Shown here: positions 17,694 through 26,643 of the stretch, piece by piece
How the letters are laid out: each line of letters opens with the position of its first letter
Numbering within the stretch: the stretch's first letter is position 1
From: an uncultured Prevotellaceae bacterium
GTDB taxonomy: Bacteria; Bacteroidota; Bacteroidia; Bacteroidales; Bacteroidaceae
Assembly: GCA_946406435.1 (NCBI GenBank)
Contig: CAMJKP010000024.1
Location: 1 to 42,292, forward strand
Direction: 5' to 3'
Length of the DNA stretch: 42,292 bases
Position numbers and translations under genes: made by a program
The notes under the pieces: generated by a model
What the model was told of the DNA's origin: nothing
Databases searched by the model: none
What the model saw: only the letters and a program-made list of their open reading frames with translations

Positions 17694-17775
17694 GCCCAGA
17701 TGTTGGAATCGGTAGACAAGTCGGTCTCAAACACCGATGCTGAAAGGCGTGCGGGTTCGACCCCCGCTCTGGGTA
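17694..17775 (+). tRNA. tRNA-Leu (anticodon CAA)
   Basis: A class II tRNA. The acceptor GCCCAGA pairs with TCTGGGT (a G-U pair at 1:72), the anticodon stem TCGGT/ACCGA holds loop CTCAAAC with anticodon CAA, a variable arm (TGCTGAAAGGCGT region) follows, and the T arm is GCGGG-TTCGACC-CCCGC. CCA is not encoded. A terminator follows 15 bases later. Confidence 0.95.
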
Positions 17776-17790
17776 CAAGCAATATTGCAT

Positions 17791-17830
17791 AAGCCTTTGC
17801 AAATCAAGTGTTTGCAAAGGCTTTTTCTTT
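17791..17830 (+). terminator. Intrinsic terminator of tRNA-Leu(CAA)
   Basis: A perfect 13-bp stem (17791-17803 with 17811-17823), 7-nt loop and a T-rich tail. Confidence 0.92.
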
Positions 17831-17856
17831 TTAGGGAAAGTAAATTGGAGGTTTCA

Positions 17857-17955
17857 GAAAGTAAATTAGCAGAGAAACAGTAAATTCTTAGCAGCAAGCT
17901 GCTAGTTACGGAACAAAAATTTTTCACGATGACCAGAAAATTTAACCCAGAAAAT
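17857..17955. repeat. Roughly 100-bp dispersed repeat, copy 1
   Basis: Starts GAAAGTAAATTAGCAG and ends in CCAGAAAA; contains TTAGCAGCAAGCTGCTAGTTACGG. A second copy at 24927-25024 is about 88% identical by eye. Confidence 0.85.
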
Positions 17956-19000
17956 TATATTTTATAACGCAAAGCCGCTAAGTCGCAAAGTTTTTTCTTG
18001 AACACAGATAGCACAGATTAAAGAGATTTTGTCGCTTGCGCTCGTGATTAATATCCCTAAAATCCCGAATATCTGTGTTCGAAAAAATTAATGTTTCAAT
18101 TAATGTCTTAATTAACGTCCAATTAATGTTGTGAGAAAAAATGCCTTACGGCGAAACATTAATTATGACATGAATTAAAACGTTAATTCTGACATTAATA
18201 TCTTTTCTGAACACGAAATCCACGAAAGAAACGAAATTTTTCGTTTATTCTGTACATTCTGTGGTCAAAAAATAAAACTCAGTGTCTCCGCGTTTAGAAT
18301 TTCCATTTTCTGGGTTAAATTTTCTGGCCATCGTGAAGAACTTGCTTTAGCTTGGTGAGCTTCGCGAACAATTAATGTGATTTTAATGGGGTATTATACG
18401 TTTCGCTCCGCGAGATAACATTAATATCCACACTTGCGTAGCTTGATGAGCTTTGCGAATAAATACCACATTAATCTCGCATTAATTGTTTTCAGATAAA
18501 TCAGATAAATCCGTTTCCCTTTTTTCTTTGAACACGGAAAACACAGATTTTAAGGATAATCTCGCTTGCGCTCGTGATTGACATCTGTGTTATCCGAGAT
18601 ATATCTGTGGTCAATAAAAATAATTTAATGAATTAATTTACTGTTTTAATTCCCTCCAAATTTTCTTTCCAAGTATCTCCGCGCAAGCGGAAATTTTCCT
18701 TTCCGTCTCGCCCCTTCATTCCCCTTCTTTTCGCCGTAGATACTCCATCGTTACTCCATCGTTACTCCATAGTAAGTCCATCGTTTCGATGGAGTATCGA
18801 TGGACCAGCGATGGAGCAGCGATGGAGCAACCACGAAGGTCGAGCGTTGTCAAGAGGGATTTTCAAACGCAGAGACGCTGAGACGCTGAGTTATCTTTCT
18901 TTGCGCCTTCGCGCCTTTGCGTTAAATCATTTTGAGAGGAAAAACGATTTTTTGCGTGAAAATTTGGCGGTATCAGATATTTTGTGTATTTTTGCATGCA
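17956..19000. repeat. Gene-free region filled with dispersed repeats
   Basis: About 1 kb without a supported gene. Visible are: a pair of related inverted repeats with CACAGAT ends and a shared core CGCTTGCGCTCGTGATT (18000-18080 and about 18530-18610); ATTAATGTC/GACATTAAT-type palindromic stretches (18088-18200, 18360-18490); three TACTCCATCGT-type units followed by inverted CGATGGAG units (18741-18833); and GCAGAGACGCTGAG/CGCAAAG-type 9-base repeats (17966-17990, 18870-18925). Confidence 0.75.
18964..18994 (+). promoter_or_regulatory. Promoter of the first BspA-like gene
   Basis: TTG at 18964-18966 and -7 box TATTTTTG at 18987-18994, spacing 23; the predicted leader is about 50 nt. Confidence 0.7.
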
Positions 19001-19051
19001 ATTAGTGTGTTGACAACAATAAATCTGTAAACCCCTAAAACTAAAACATAT

Positions 19052-21052
19052 ATGAGAAAGAATTTACTCCTTCTTTTACTCACCCTTTTTTCATTCTCTG
19101 CAATTCATGCGGAGATAGATTGGAATCTGTCTGATGATGGTACGTTGACCATATCAGGAAGGAATATTCATATGCCTGATTATGAAATTCCTTTTGAAAC
19201 TCCTTGGCATGATGATCGGTTGAAAATCGAGACGGTTGTAATTGAAGATGGTGTGATCAATATTGGAAAAAATGCTTTCTTTGACTGCTCAAATCTCTCC
19301 TCTATTACAATCCCTAACTCCGTGACGAGTATTGGAGATAATGCTTTCTATGGTTGCTCAGGTCTCACCTCTGTCACTATAGGTAACTCCGTGAAGACTA
19401 TTGGAGTTGCTGCTTTCAATGGATGCAGCAGTCTCACCTCTGTCACTATAGGTAACTCCGTGACGAGTATCGGAGGTGCTGCTTTCGCTGGTTGTTCAAG
19501 TCTCACCTCAATCACAATCCCGAACTCCGTGACAAGTATTGGACAGGCGGCTTTCAAGGGTTGTTCAAGTCTCACCTCAATCACAATCCCAAACTCCGTG
19601 ACGAGTATTGGAGATTTTGCTTTCGAAGGTTGCTCAAATCTCACCTCAATCACAATTGGCAACTCTGTGACGAGTATTGGAGATTTGGCTTTCGTTGACT
19701 GTTCAAGTCTCACCACTATAATTGTAGAAGAAGGAAATACAAAATATGACAGCAGAGACAATTGTAATGCCATAATAGAAACGAAATCCAATACTTTGAT
19801 TTTGGGATGTAAGAATTCCATTATTCCGAACTCCGTGACGAGTATTGGAGAGAATGCTTTCTCTGATTGTTCAGGTCTTACCTCTATCACAATTCCAAAC
19901 TCCGTGACGAGTATTGGAGATTGGGCATTCCATGGCTGTTCAAGTCTCACCTCAATCTCAATTCCGAACTCCGTGACGAGTATTGGAGATAATGCGTTCC
20001 ATTATTCAGGTCTCACCTCAATCACAATCCCAAACTCTGTGACGAGTATTGGAGAGTATGCTTTCTCTCTTTGCTATGGTCTTACTTCAGTCACAATCCC
20101 AAACTCTGTGACAAGTATAGGAAAGGCTGCTTTCTATGGTTGCTCTGGTCTCTCCTCAATCACTTTTGAGAGAAGTACACCTCCAGATTTTGAAAAAAAA
20201 GTTTTTGATGGTCTCAATAAATCCATCCCCGTATATGTTCCATTTGGCAGCATAGAGGCATATAAGAATGCGTTGGAAGGTCAGGGCTTCTCAAGTCCAA
20301 ATATAAAGCCACTTCCGCTATACCTGACTGGTAGTGAGTCATATACCCAAAATTCGCAGATTGATGATATAGATGTTTCCTTTACCCGAAATTTCGGTGG
20401 GTACTGGGAGTCAATATGTATTCCTTTCTCTCTGGAATATAAGGACTGGAAGGATGATTTCGAGGTGGCTCGTATAAATGCTGTTCACCAGTATGACGAT
20501 AATGATGATGGAAATATAGACAGGACCATATTGGAGTTTGTAAAAATGAAGAATGACGATTCTGTTATTGAGCCTAATACTCCTTATCTCATCAAGGCAA
20601 AGACTTCAGGCAAGAAGACGATATCCGTAGAAAATACAACTGTATATGAGGCAAAGGCAAATCAAATTGAATGTACAACCACTACCGAAAGTTTCATCTT
20701 TACAGGTATTTACAAGATACTGTCTCCTTGGTCTATTTGGCAATTGGCAACAGGCGGAAATTACGCTATGAATGAAGGTAGTCTAAGTAAGTTGACTGCC
20801 CAAAGTAACATTGGTCCTTATCGTTGGTACATGACGAGGGAAAACCGTAAATCTGCTTATGGCATAAATAACAATAATACGGCAAAGGAGATCTCTATCA
20901 GAGTGGTTGGTGAAGAGACTACTGGCATAGCTAACATCCAACACGCATCTCCTAACACCCAGACCTACGACCTTAACGGCAGAAGGGTGAATGAGAATAA
21001 CCTCAAGCCGGGAATGTATGTCAAGAACGGAAGGAAAGTGATAGTGAAGTAA
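19052..21052 (+). CDS. BspA-like leucine-rich repeat surface protein 1
   Basis: 666 residues. A signal peptide ([20 protein letters not shown]) is followed by about 12 LRR_5/BspA units with the consensus [23 protein letters not shown], interrupted once by an island ([17 protein letters not shown]...). After the array come a [12 protein letters not shown].. YVP unit, a beta-rich domain holding the acidic loop [11 protein letters not shown], and a tail [24 protein letters not shown] like type IX sorting domains. BspA-type proteins are surface adhesins binding host matrix proteins or other bacteria; the ligand here is unknown. First of three paralogues in tandem. Confidence 0.92.
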   Translation: MRKNLLLLLLTLFSFSAIHAEIDWNLSDDGTLTISGRNIHMPDYEIPFETPWHDDRLKIETVVIEDGVINIGKNAFFDCSNLSSITIPNSVTSIGDNAFYGCSGLTSVTIGNSVKTIGVAAFNGCSSLTSVTIGNSVTSIGGAAFAGCSSLTSITIPNSVTSIGQAAFKGCSSLTSITIPNSVTSIGDFAFEGCSNLTSITIGNSVTSIGDLAFVDCSSLTTIIVEEGNTKYDSRDNCNAIIETKSNTLILGCKNSIIPNSVTSIGENAFSDCSGLTSITIPNSVTSIGDWAFHGCSSLTSISIPNSVTSIGDNAFHYSGLTSITIPNSVTSIGEYAFSLCYGLTSVTIPNSVTSIGKAAFYGCSGLSSITFERSTPPDFEKKVFDGLNKSIPVYVPFGSIEAYKNALEGQGFSSPNIKPLPLYLTGSESYTQNSQIDDIDVSFTRNFGGYWESICIPFSLEYKDWKDDFEVARINAVHQYDDNDDGNIDRTILEFVKMKNDDSVIEPNTPYLIKAKTSGKKTISVENTTVYEAKANQIECTTTTESFIFTGIYKILSPWSIWQLATGGNYAMNEGSLSKLTAQSNIGPYRWYMTRENRKSAYGINNNNTAKEISIRVVGEETTGIANIQHASPNTQTYDLNGRRVNENNLKPGMYVKNGRKVIVK

Positions 21053-21054
21053 TT

Positions 21055-21180
21055 CACGGGTTATGAGGTTAGAAGGTTATAGGTTAGAGGTCAGAACGGC
21101 AAAAGACTTTAGACCTTAGACATTCCTAAACCCTTCCAACCTCAAAACCCTTTAACCCCATAAACCCCTTAAACCTAAAG
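21055..21180. repeat. GGTT/AACC simple-repeat element between BspA-like genes 1 and 2
   Basis: GGTTATGAGGTTAGAAGGTT units, a core CGGCAAAAGACTTTAGACC, then AACC-rich units up to the next start codon. The core is shared with 15770-15815 (inverted) and 23130-23170. Confidence 0.78.
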
Positions 21181-21183
21181 AAA

Positions 21184-23052
21184 ATGCTAAAGAATTTACT
21201 ACTTCTTTTATTCTGCCTTTTCTCATTCTCCGCAATTCATGCGGATGATGATGATTTTGCATGGAAATTGGAAGGTGGCACGTTGACCATATCTGGAACG
21301 AGAATGCCTGATTATACATCTTTCAGCGATGTTCGTTGGTATGATAATTGTTACGAAATTGATAAAGTTGTAATCACAGATGGTGTGACGAATATTGGAG
21401 CTTGGGCTTTCGGTTGTTGTGATTATGTAACCTCTGCCATAATTCCGAACTCTGTAACGAGTATTGGAGATTATGCTTTCTTTGGCTGCAATTATCTTGG
21501 TTATGATATAACTATTCCAAATTCTGTGACGAGTATTGGAGATTTTGCTTTTGGTGATTGCAGACATCTTGGTGTTTATACTATAGTTACCATTCCAAGT
21601 TCTGTGACGAGTATTGGAGAGTACGCTTTTCATCATTGCTCAGGACTCACGTCAATCACAATTCCTAACTCCCTGACGAATATTGGTAAAGGTGCTTTTG
21701 AAGGTTGCACAGGCATCACCTCTATAACTGTAGAAAAAGGAAATACAAAATATGACAGCAGAGACAATTGTAATGCAATAATAGAGACTTCTTCCAACAA
21801 ATTGATTCTGGGGTGCAAAAATACTGTTATTCCGAACTCTGTAACGAGTATTGGAGAACGTGCTTTTGAGGGTTGTTCTGGTCTCACCTCTGTCACTATC
21901 CCAAACTCCGTGACGAGTATTGGAGAACGTGCTTTTTACAATTGTTCTGGTCTCACCTCTGTCACTATCCCAAACTCCGTGACGAGTATTGGATTAGGTG
22001 CTTTTCTTGGTTGCTCGGGTCTCACCTCAATCGAAATTCCTAACTCTGTGACGAGTATTGGTGGTTATGCTTTCGATGATTGCTCAGGTCTCACCTCTAT
22101 AATAATCCCGAACTCTGTAACGAGTATTGGAGATCGTGCTTTCTCGAGTTGCAAAGCTCTCAGCTCTATAACTTTTAAGGGAAGTACACCTCCAACGTTT
22201 GGGAAAGATGTTTTTAAGAATGTCGATAACTCCATCCCCGTATATGTTCCTGCTAATAGCGTAGAGGCATACAAGAATACATTGGCTGGCTATGGATTTT
22301 CAAATATAAAGGAATTTACATCAATATCTCTGAATGATAACAGTAATGCATATACTCGAAATACGCAGATAGATGATGCAGATGTTTCTTATACCCGAGA
22401 TTTCTCTAAGTATTGGGAGCCTCTGTATATTCCTTTCTCTTTGAAATACGAGGATTGGAAGGATGATTTCGAGATAGCTTATATAAATGCTGTTCACCAG
22501 TATGACACAAATGATGATGGAGATATAGACAAGACGGTATTGGAGTTTGTGAAGATTAAAAGCGGTTCTACATACCCTAATACTCCTTATATCATCAGGG
22601 CAAAGGAAAAAGGCAAGAAGACGTTATATGCAGAGAATGTAACTTTATATGAGTCAGATGTGAATCAAATTAAATGTTCTACTACTGCCCAAGAGTTCAT
22701 CTTTACAGGTAATTACAAGAAAGTAAGCACAATGGATCTAATGGCGTATTATACCAATAAATACACGATGCATCTTGGTGATATCAATTATATTAATCTC
22801 ATAACTGGCGTAGGGGCATATCGTTGGTATATGGAGATAAAGGACCGTGATTCTGTTTATGGCATAAATAACAATAATACGGCAAAGGAGATCTCTATCA
22901 AAGTGGTTGGTGAGGAGACTACTGGCATAGCTAACATCCAACACAAGTCACCTGACACCCAGATCTACGACCTTAACGGCAGAAAGGTGAATGAGAATAA
23001 CCTCAAGCCGGGAATGTATGTCAAGAACGGAAGGAAATTCGTGGTTAGGTAA
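21184..23052 (+). CDS. BspA-like leucine-rich repeat surface protein 2
   Basis: 622 residues with the same plan as its upstream neighbour: signal peptide ending AIHA, about 10 LRR_5 units with one island ([17 protein letters not shown]), a unit [10 protein letters not shown]...[10 protein letters not shown], a beta-rich domain with [11 protein letters not shown], and a tail [20 protein letters not shown]. The last 60 residues are nearly identical to those of gene 1, implying recent duplication or gene conversion. The early repeats are less regular (insertions such as [10 protein letters not shown]), unlike the uniform later ones. Probably surface exported and adhesive. Confidence 0.92.
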   Translation: MLKNLLLLLFCLFSFSAIHADDDDFAWKLEGGTLTISGTRMPDYTSFSDVRWYDNCYEIDKVVITDGVTNIGAWAFGCCDYVTSAIIPNSVTSIGDYAFFGCNYLGYDITIPNSVTSIGDFAFGDCRHLGVYTIVTIPSSVTSIGEYAFHHCSGLTSITIPNSLTNIGKGAFEGCTGITSITVEKGNTKYDSRDNCNAIIETSSNKLILGCKNTVIPNSVTSIGERAFEGCSGLTSVTIPNSVTSIGERAFYNCSGLTSVTIPNSVTSIGLGAFLGCSGLTSIEIPNSVTSIGGYAFDDCSGLTSIIIPNSVTSIGDRAFSSCKALSSITFKGSTPPTFGKDVFKNVDNSIPVYVPANSVEAYKNTLAGYGFSNIKEFTSISLNDNSNAYTRNTQIDDADVSYTRDFSKYWEPLYIPFSLKYEDWKDDFEIAYINAVHQYDTNDDGDIDKTVLEFVKIKSGSTYPNTPYIIRAKEKGKKTLYAENVTLYESDVNQIKCSTTAQEFIFTGNYKKVSTMDLMAYYTNKYTMHLGDINYINLITGVGAYRWYMEIKDRDSVYGINNNNTAKEISIKVVGEETTGIANIQHKSPDTQIYDLNGRKVNENNLKPGMYVKNGRKFVVR

Positions 23053-23117
23053 AGCCCCCACTTGCGTGGGGTGGTTTGGAAAGCAAATTGCCGGTAAATT
23101 AGAATCAGTAAATTACA

Positions 23118-23238
23118 ATAGGTTAGAGGTCAGAACGGCAAAAGACTTTAGACTTTAGACATTAGACTTTAGCCTTTAGACATTCCAAAACCTTCCGACC
23201 TGAAAACCTCAAAACCCTTAAACCTTTAAACCTTAAAA
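23118..23238. repeat. GGTT/AACC simple-repeat element between BspA-like genes 2 and 3
   Basis: GGTTAGAGGTCAGAACGGCA with repeated ACTTTAGAC/ATTAGAC units and AACC-rich units. It is preceded at about 23055-23080 by a GCCCCCACTTGCGTGGGG hairpin. Confidence 0.78.
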
Positions 23239-23240
23239 AA

Positions 23241-24569
23241 ATGATAAAGAAATTACTTCTTCTTTTATTCTGCCTTTTCTCATTCTCCGCAATTCATGCG
23301 GATGTGGCGGCTGATTTTGATTGGAAATTAGAGGGCAGTACGTTGACAATATCAGGAACAGGCAATATGCCTGATTATGAATCAGGCAGCGATGTTCCTT
23401 GGTATTCTCGACGTGGAGAAATCAAGAAAGTTGTAATTGAAAATGGTGTGAAGAATATTGGAAATAAAGCTTTCCGTGATTGCGTTAAACTCACCTCCGT
23501 TGAAATTCCAAGCTCTGTAACGAGTATTGGAGATGATGCTTTCTCTGGCTGCTATAATCTCACCTCCGTTGAAATTCCGAACTTTGTAACGAGTATTGGA
23601 AATTGGGCTTTCGAAGATTGCCCACTTATCACCTCAATCGAAATTCCAAGCTCTGTAACGAGTATTGGAGATATGGCTTTCAATAAATGTTATCGTCTCA
23701 ACTCTGTAACTTTTAAGGGAAGTACACCTCCAGAGCTTGGGGGAGGTGCTTTTTCAAGTTGGACTATCACCTTGCATGTTCCTGCCAATAGCAGAGAGGT
23801 ATACGAGAATGCGTTTAAAAGTGTGGAGGTGGTAAATATAAAGGAATTTCTATCTATGACGGATAATGAAGCATATACCAGAGAGTCAGATTTAGAAGGT
23901 GTTGATGTTTCATATACCCGTAATTTCAATAATGTGAAGTGGCAGGCTCTGTATCTTCCTTTCTCTTTGAAATACGAGGACTGGAAGGATGATTTCGAGA
24001 TGGCTTATATCAACGGTATTATCCAGAGGGATAATGATGATGACGGCGAGATTGACGAGACAGAAGTGGAGATAATAAAGATGAAGAGCGGTTCTACCCG
24101 GCCTAACGCCCCATATCTCATCAGGGCTAAGACAACGGGCGAGAAGACTTTATCCGTTAAGAATACAACCGTATATGCTGCTCCTGAAGAGAGTTATGTG
24201 GATTGCTCTACCACTACTGCAACATTCTTCTTTGTAGGTACTTACGAGACTATCCCGTATGAAACGTTGATAGCCAAGAAGTATTACGCTATGGGTGGTG
24301 GCGAGCTTGTAATGAGCAACGGCTCTGACCTCAAGCCTTTCCGCTGGTTTATGGAGGTGGAAACCCGTAGTTATCGTCCTTCTTCCCATGATCGTGCAAA
24401 GGTTATCACCCTCAAGGTGTTGGACGAGGAAGAGACTACAGGCGTGGCTAACATCCAGCACCAGTCAGCTAACACCCAGCTCTACGACCTGAACGGCAGA
24501 AAGGTTAGCGAGAATAACCTCAAGCCAGGTGTTTATGTGAAGAATGGAAAGAAAGTGGTTATCAAATAA
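23241..24569 (+). CDS. BspA-like leucine-rich repeat surface protein 3
   Basis: 442 residues; the short paralogue. Signal peptide [20 protein letters not shown], only four LRR_5 units (KNIGNKAF, TSIGDDAF, TSIGNWAF, TSIGDMAF) and no island, then the same TPPELGGG...VPANSREVY unit, beta-rich domain with acidic loop DNDDDGEIDET, and sorting-like tail [20 protein letters not shown]. The difference from genes 1 and 2 is almost wholly in repeat number, suggesting array contraction or expansion by recombination. No promoter of its own is evident; it may be read from the upstream genes. Confidence 0.92.
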   Translation: MIKKLLLLLFCLFSFSAIHADVAADFDWKLEGSTLTISGTGNMPDYESGSDVPWYSRRGEIKKVVIENGVKNIGNKAFRDCVKLTSVEIPSSVTSIGDDAFSGCYNLTSVEIPNFVTSIGNWAFEDCPLITSIEIPSSVTSIGDMAFNKCYRLNSVTFKGSTPPELGGGAFSSWTITLHVPANSREVYENAFKSVEVVNIKEFLSMTDNEAYTRESDLEGVDVSYTRNFNNVKWQALYLPFSLKYEDWKDDFEMAYINGIIQRDNDDDGEIDETEVEIIKMKSGSTRPNAPYLIRAKTTGEKTLSVKNTTVYAAPEESYVDCSTTTATFFFVGTYETIPYETLIAKKYYAMGGGELVMSNGSDLKPFRWFMEVETRSYRPSSHDRAKVITLKVLDEEETTGVANIQHQSANTQLYDLNGRKVSENNLKPGVYVKNGKKVVIK

Positions 24570-24581
24570 ATGAAGAAGTTC

Positions 24582-24729
24582 AAGGAGTACAAGGAGTAAC
24601 GCTCCTAAAGTCGCTTAAGTAGTACAAGACGAATGTCCTATACGGAATAGGGGGTGATGGAGTAAGGAATTCCTCATCGCCTCAACCTTCAACGATAAAT
24701 ACTATCGTCTTGTACTCCTTGTACTCCTT
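24582..24729. repeat. Inverted repeat ending in AAGGAGTACAAGGAGT
   Basis: 24582-24599 and 24712-24729 are inverted copies (16 contiguous matches). An inner pair AGTACAAGACG / CGTCTTGTACT extends the fold. The same 16-mer occurs at 15703-15718. It lies just upstream of the 52-residue peptide gene. Confidence 0.8.
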
Positions 24730-24754
24730 ATTACTCCAATAAAGAAGAGAAAAA

Positions 24755-24913
24755 ATGAAAAAATATATTACTCCGAGAATATTTGTAGAGAAGATGGGTG
24801 TCTCATTACTTATCCAGACAAGTACGATTCCTGTTAATACAAAAGAGCCTAAGGAATTAGATTCCAAGGAATATTTCGGTGGCATCGACGCGGATGACGC
24901 GGATGAGTATTGA
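24755..24913 (+). CDS. Small 52-residue peptide
   Basis: ATG at 24755, TGA at 24911-24913, with AAGAAGAGA placed as a ribosome-binding region ten bases before the start. The peptide begins MKKYITPRIFVEKMGVSLL and ends GGIDADDADEY, with a basic-hydrophobic front and a very acidic tail. Short proteins with an MKKY-x-x-P-type start are, from memory, frequent in Prevotella and relatives, but I know no function. There is a Gly-Gly pair before the acidic tail; without a peptidase-transporter gene nearby a bacteriocin-like role would be speculation. Confidence 0.6.
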   Translation: MKKYITPRIFVEKMGVSLLIQTSTIPVNTKEPKELDSKEYFGGIDADDADEY

Positions 24914-24926
24914 GGTCTGTTTTTCT

Positions 24927-25024
24927 GAAAGTAAATTAGCAGGGAATCAGTAAATTCTTAGCAGCAAGCTGCTGGTTACGGAACAAAAATTATTCACGAT
25001 TACCAGAAAATTTGTTCCAGAAAA
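24927..25024. repeat. Roughly 100-bp dispersed repeat, copy 2
   Basis: Second copy of the 17857-17955 repeat, beginning GAAAGTAAATTAGCAG. It starts 14 bases after the 52-residue peptide gene. Confidence 0.85.
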
Positions 25025-25263
25025 AATATATAACGCACCTTTGGTGCTGAACTGACAATAATTACCAATCTGCGCAATCTTTTTCCATAAATACTCATTT
25101 CTTATTGGATGAAGATTGGTAAGATTGGGAACTTGCGTAGCTTGTTGAGCTTTGCGAAAAATTATCGTCAGTTAAAAGCAGCTTGCTGCCAAAAATATTC
25201 CGTTTCTTTCGTGCTTTCCGTGTTCAAGAAAAACTTTGCGTCTTCGCGTTCTAAAAAAGATTT
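25025..25263. repeat. Inverted repeat region before the first small membrane protein
   Basis: Contains GCACCTTTGGTGC, then AACTGACAATAATT (about 25049) facing AATTATCGTCAGTT (about 25160), with ACCAATCT / AGATTGGT inside. Related sequence lies at 25726-25780 and 38556-38690. No gene seen. Confidence 0.65.
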
Positions 25264-25641
25264 ATGGCTTCAAAAGATAGTATTTGGAAATTTGTCAAGG
25301 GTGAACGTCTAATCATCGTATGGTGGACGCTTCATTTGGTGGGTTTGTTATTGATATTCGGAGGTCGTTATCCAGGCATACTATTGCTTGATTTGTGGCT
25401 TGCCTGTTCAATAGCATGTTTTGCTCTTGGCTCACGACGAATCAAGAAACTTGGAGCTATATGTCTGGCTTTTTATGCGTTCTTTACGTTGATTGTTGCT
25501 GGGGCGATGGTATATTATTTAGTATATGATGGTGGGTGTGATTCTGAAGTTGTGATTGGTTTTATACTTCCATTATTGTTTATAACCCTAGTGAATTTGT
25601 TGATTGGTTGCAGAACAATCAAGATATTAAAATGTGAATAG
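25264..25641 (+). CDS. Small membrane protein, copy 1
   Basis: 125 residues, opening MASKDSIWKFVKGERLIIVWWTLHLVGLLL, with three or four hydrophobic spans (about 17-33, 37-56, 62-84, 90-112) and a closing LIGCRTIKIL. No known domain recognised; no catalytic motif seen. It is paralogous to the gene at 25989: both start M(A/V)SKDSIWKFVK(G/S)ER and end with RTIKIL. Both are preceded by AGATTT right before ATG, so ribosome binding is not of the classical type. Inner-membrane location inferred. Confidence 0.72.
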   Translation: MASKDSIWKFVKGERLIIVWWTLHLVGLLLIFGGRYPGILLLDLWLACSIACFALGSRRIKKLGAICLAFYAFFTLIVAGAMVYYLVYDGGCDSEVVIGFILPLLFITLVNLLIGCRTIKILKCE

Positions 25642-25649
25642 GGTAGGAT

Positions 25650-25960
25650 GTGAGTATTTGGATGCCCGGTATTCCGGAAAGTAAATTGCCAATAAATTAT
25701 ATTCAGTAAATTAAAAAATAATCGCACCTTTGGTGCTGAACTGACAATAATTGTCAATCTTACCAATCTTCAACCAAAAAAATATCAAGAATTAGAGAAT
25801 TAGAGAAAATTGAATTAATGCGAAAGAGAGAAGATTGCTACTTGCGTAGCATTTGGAATGTGCGTGATTGGCTAGAGCGTAAGCGACCTTTCTCAAATTC
25901 GTATAAATTCAAAAAGAAAACATTTCTAATTCTCTAATTCTTGATAAAAAATAATTTCTG
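25650..25960. repeat. Repeats between the two small membrane protein genes
   Basis: GAAAGTAAATTGCC remnant at 25678, GCACCTTTGGTGCTGAACTGACAA at about 25725-25745, and a perfect 21-bp inverted repeat (25784-25804 with 25925-25945, ATCAAGAATTAGAG...) spaced by 120 bp. No gene seen. Confidence 0.8.
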
Positions 25961-25988
25961 ACTATTGAATTCAATTTTTATTAGATTT

Positions 25989-26408
25989 ATGGTTTCAAAA
26001 GATAGTATTTGGAAGTTTGTAAAGAGTGAGCGCTTTGTCGTGATTTGGTGGGCTGCCCAATGGGTTGGTTCATTATTGTGTTTTGGCGTTCCTCATGCAG
26101 GTAAATTTCTTGTTGATTCATTCTTGCTTCTTTCTATAGTGTTTTTCGTATGTAATCGAGAAGGATTTAAAAAAATGGCAGCGAGACTTCTTGCCGTTTA
26201 TGCTGGCCTTACGATGGTATTTGCCATTATCCTGACTCTTTCGTGGGGGCTTCTCGCTTTTGATAAATTCGTTGAGGATGTGGATATAATAAAAAAACTG
26301 ATAGTTATTGCAGTTCCAATAGTGGCTTGCATTAATGTACTGATAGCTTTTCGTACAATCAAGATATTAGGTCGGTTGGAAGATGGCGTTGAGGTGGAAG
26401 GTTGGTAA
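25989..26408 (+). CDS. Small membrane protein, copy 2
   Basis: 139 residues from ATG 25989; a TTG at 25965 would add eight residues not shared with the paralogue, so the ATG is preferred. Starts MVSKDSIWKFVKSERFVVIWWAAQWVGSLL, has four hydrophobic spans and ends LIAFRTIKILGRLEDGVEVEGW. Clearly a duplicate of the gene at 25264, diverged in the middle. Function unknown. The two genes plus similar upstream repeats suggest duplication of a whole block. Confidence 0.72.
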   Translation: MVSKDSIWKFVKSERFVVIWWAAQWVGSLLCFGVPHAGKFLVDSFLLLSIVFFVCNREGFKKMAARLLAVYAGLTMVFAIILTLSWGLLAFDKFVEDVDIIKKLIVIAVPIVACINVLIAFRTIKILGRLEDGVEVEGW

Positions 26409-26476
26409 GATAACTAAAAAAAGTTAAGAAACGGACATTTGTTCGGGCACTATTCTTTTTTTTATCGTAAAAGCAG

Positions 26477-26484
26477 TAACTTTG
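26477..26484 (+). promoter_or_regulatory. Candidate -7 box before the structured repeats and tRNA-Leu(TAA)
   Basis: TAACTTTG fits the consensus, but no TTG stands 22-23 bases upstream. A transcript would begin at the first structured repeat. Confidence 0.5.
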
Positions 26485-26617
26485 CGCTCGGAAATCGGAG
26501 ACGGGCACCGCTCTGCGAGTGACAAGCCCTATTTCCTTCGCACGAAGAAGCGCTCGGAAATCGGAGACGGGCACCGCTCTGCGAGTGACAAGCCCTATTT
26601 TTCTCACGCGAGGAAGC
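26485..26617 (+). ncRNA. Tandem pair of a candidate structured RNA repeat
   Basis: Copy A spans 26485-26549 and copy B 26550-26617; the first 50 or so bases are identical. Each can form an outer GGGC/GCCC stem (26503-26506 with 26526-26529; 26569-26572 with 26592-26595), a nested CGCTC/GAGTG hairpin with loop TGC, and a second hairpin (CTTC-GCAC-GAAG in A, TTCTC-ACGC-GAGGAA in B). A third diverged copy at 31841-31906 keeps these stems through paired changes. Transcription and function are inferred. Confidence 0.55.
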
Positions 26618-26643
26618 ACCCGATTTTTTAGAATGTCTGGTAT

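Noticed and set aside
18811..19005. 64-codon frame before the first BspA-like gene
   Set aside because: It is composed of repeat sequence (CGATGGAG units, GACGCTGAG units) and ends over the promoter.
19300..20170. Tandem DNA repeats of about 69 bp as a non-coding repeat array
   Set aside because: They are the coding units of the leucine-rich repeats and keep one frame throughout.
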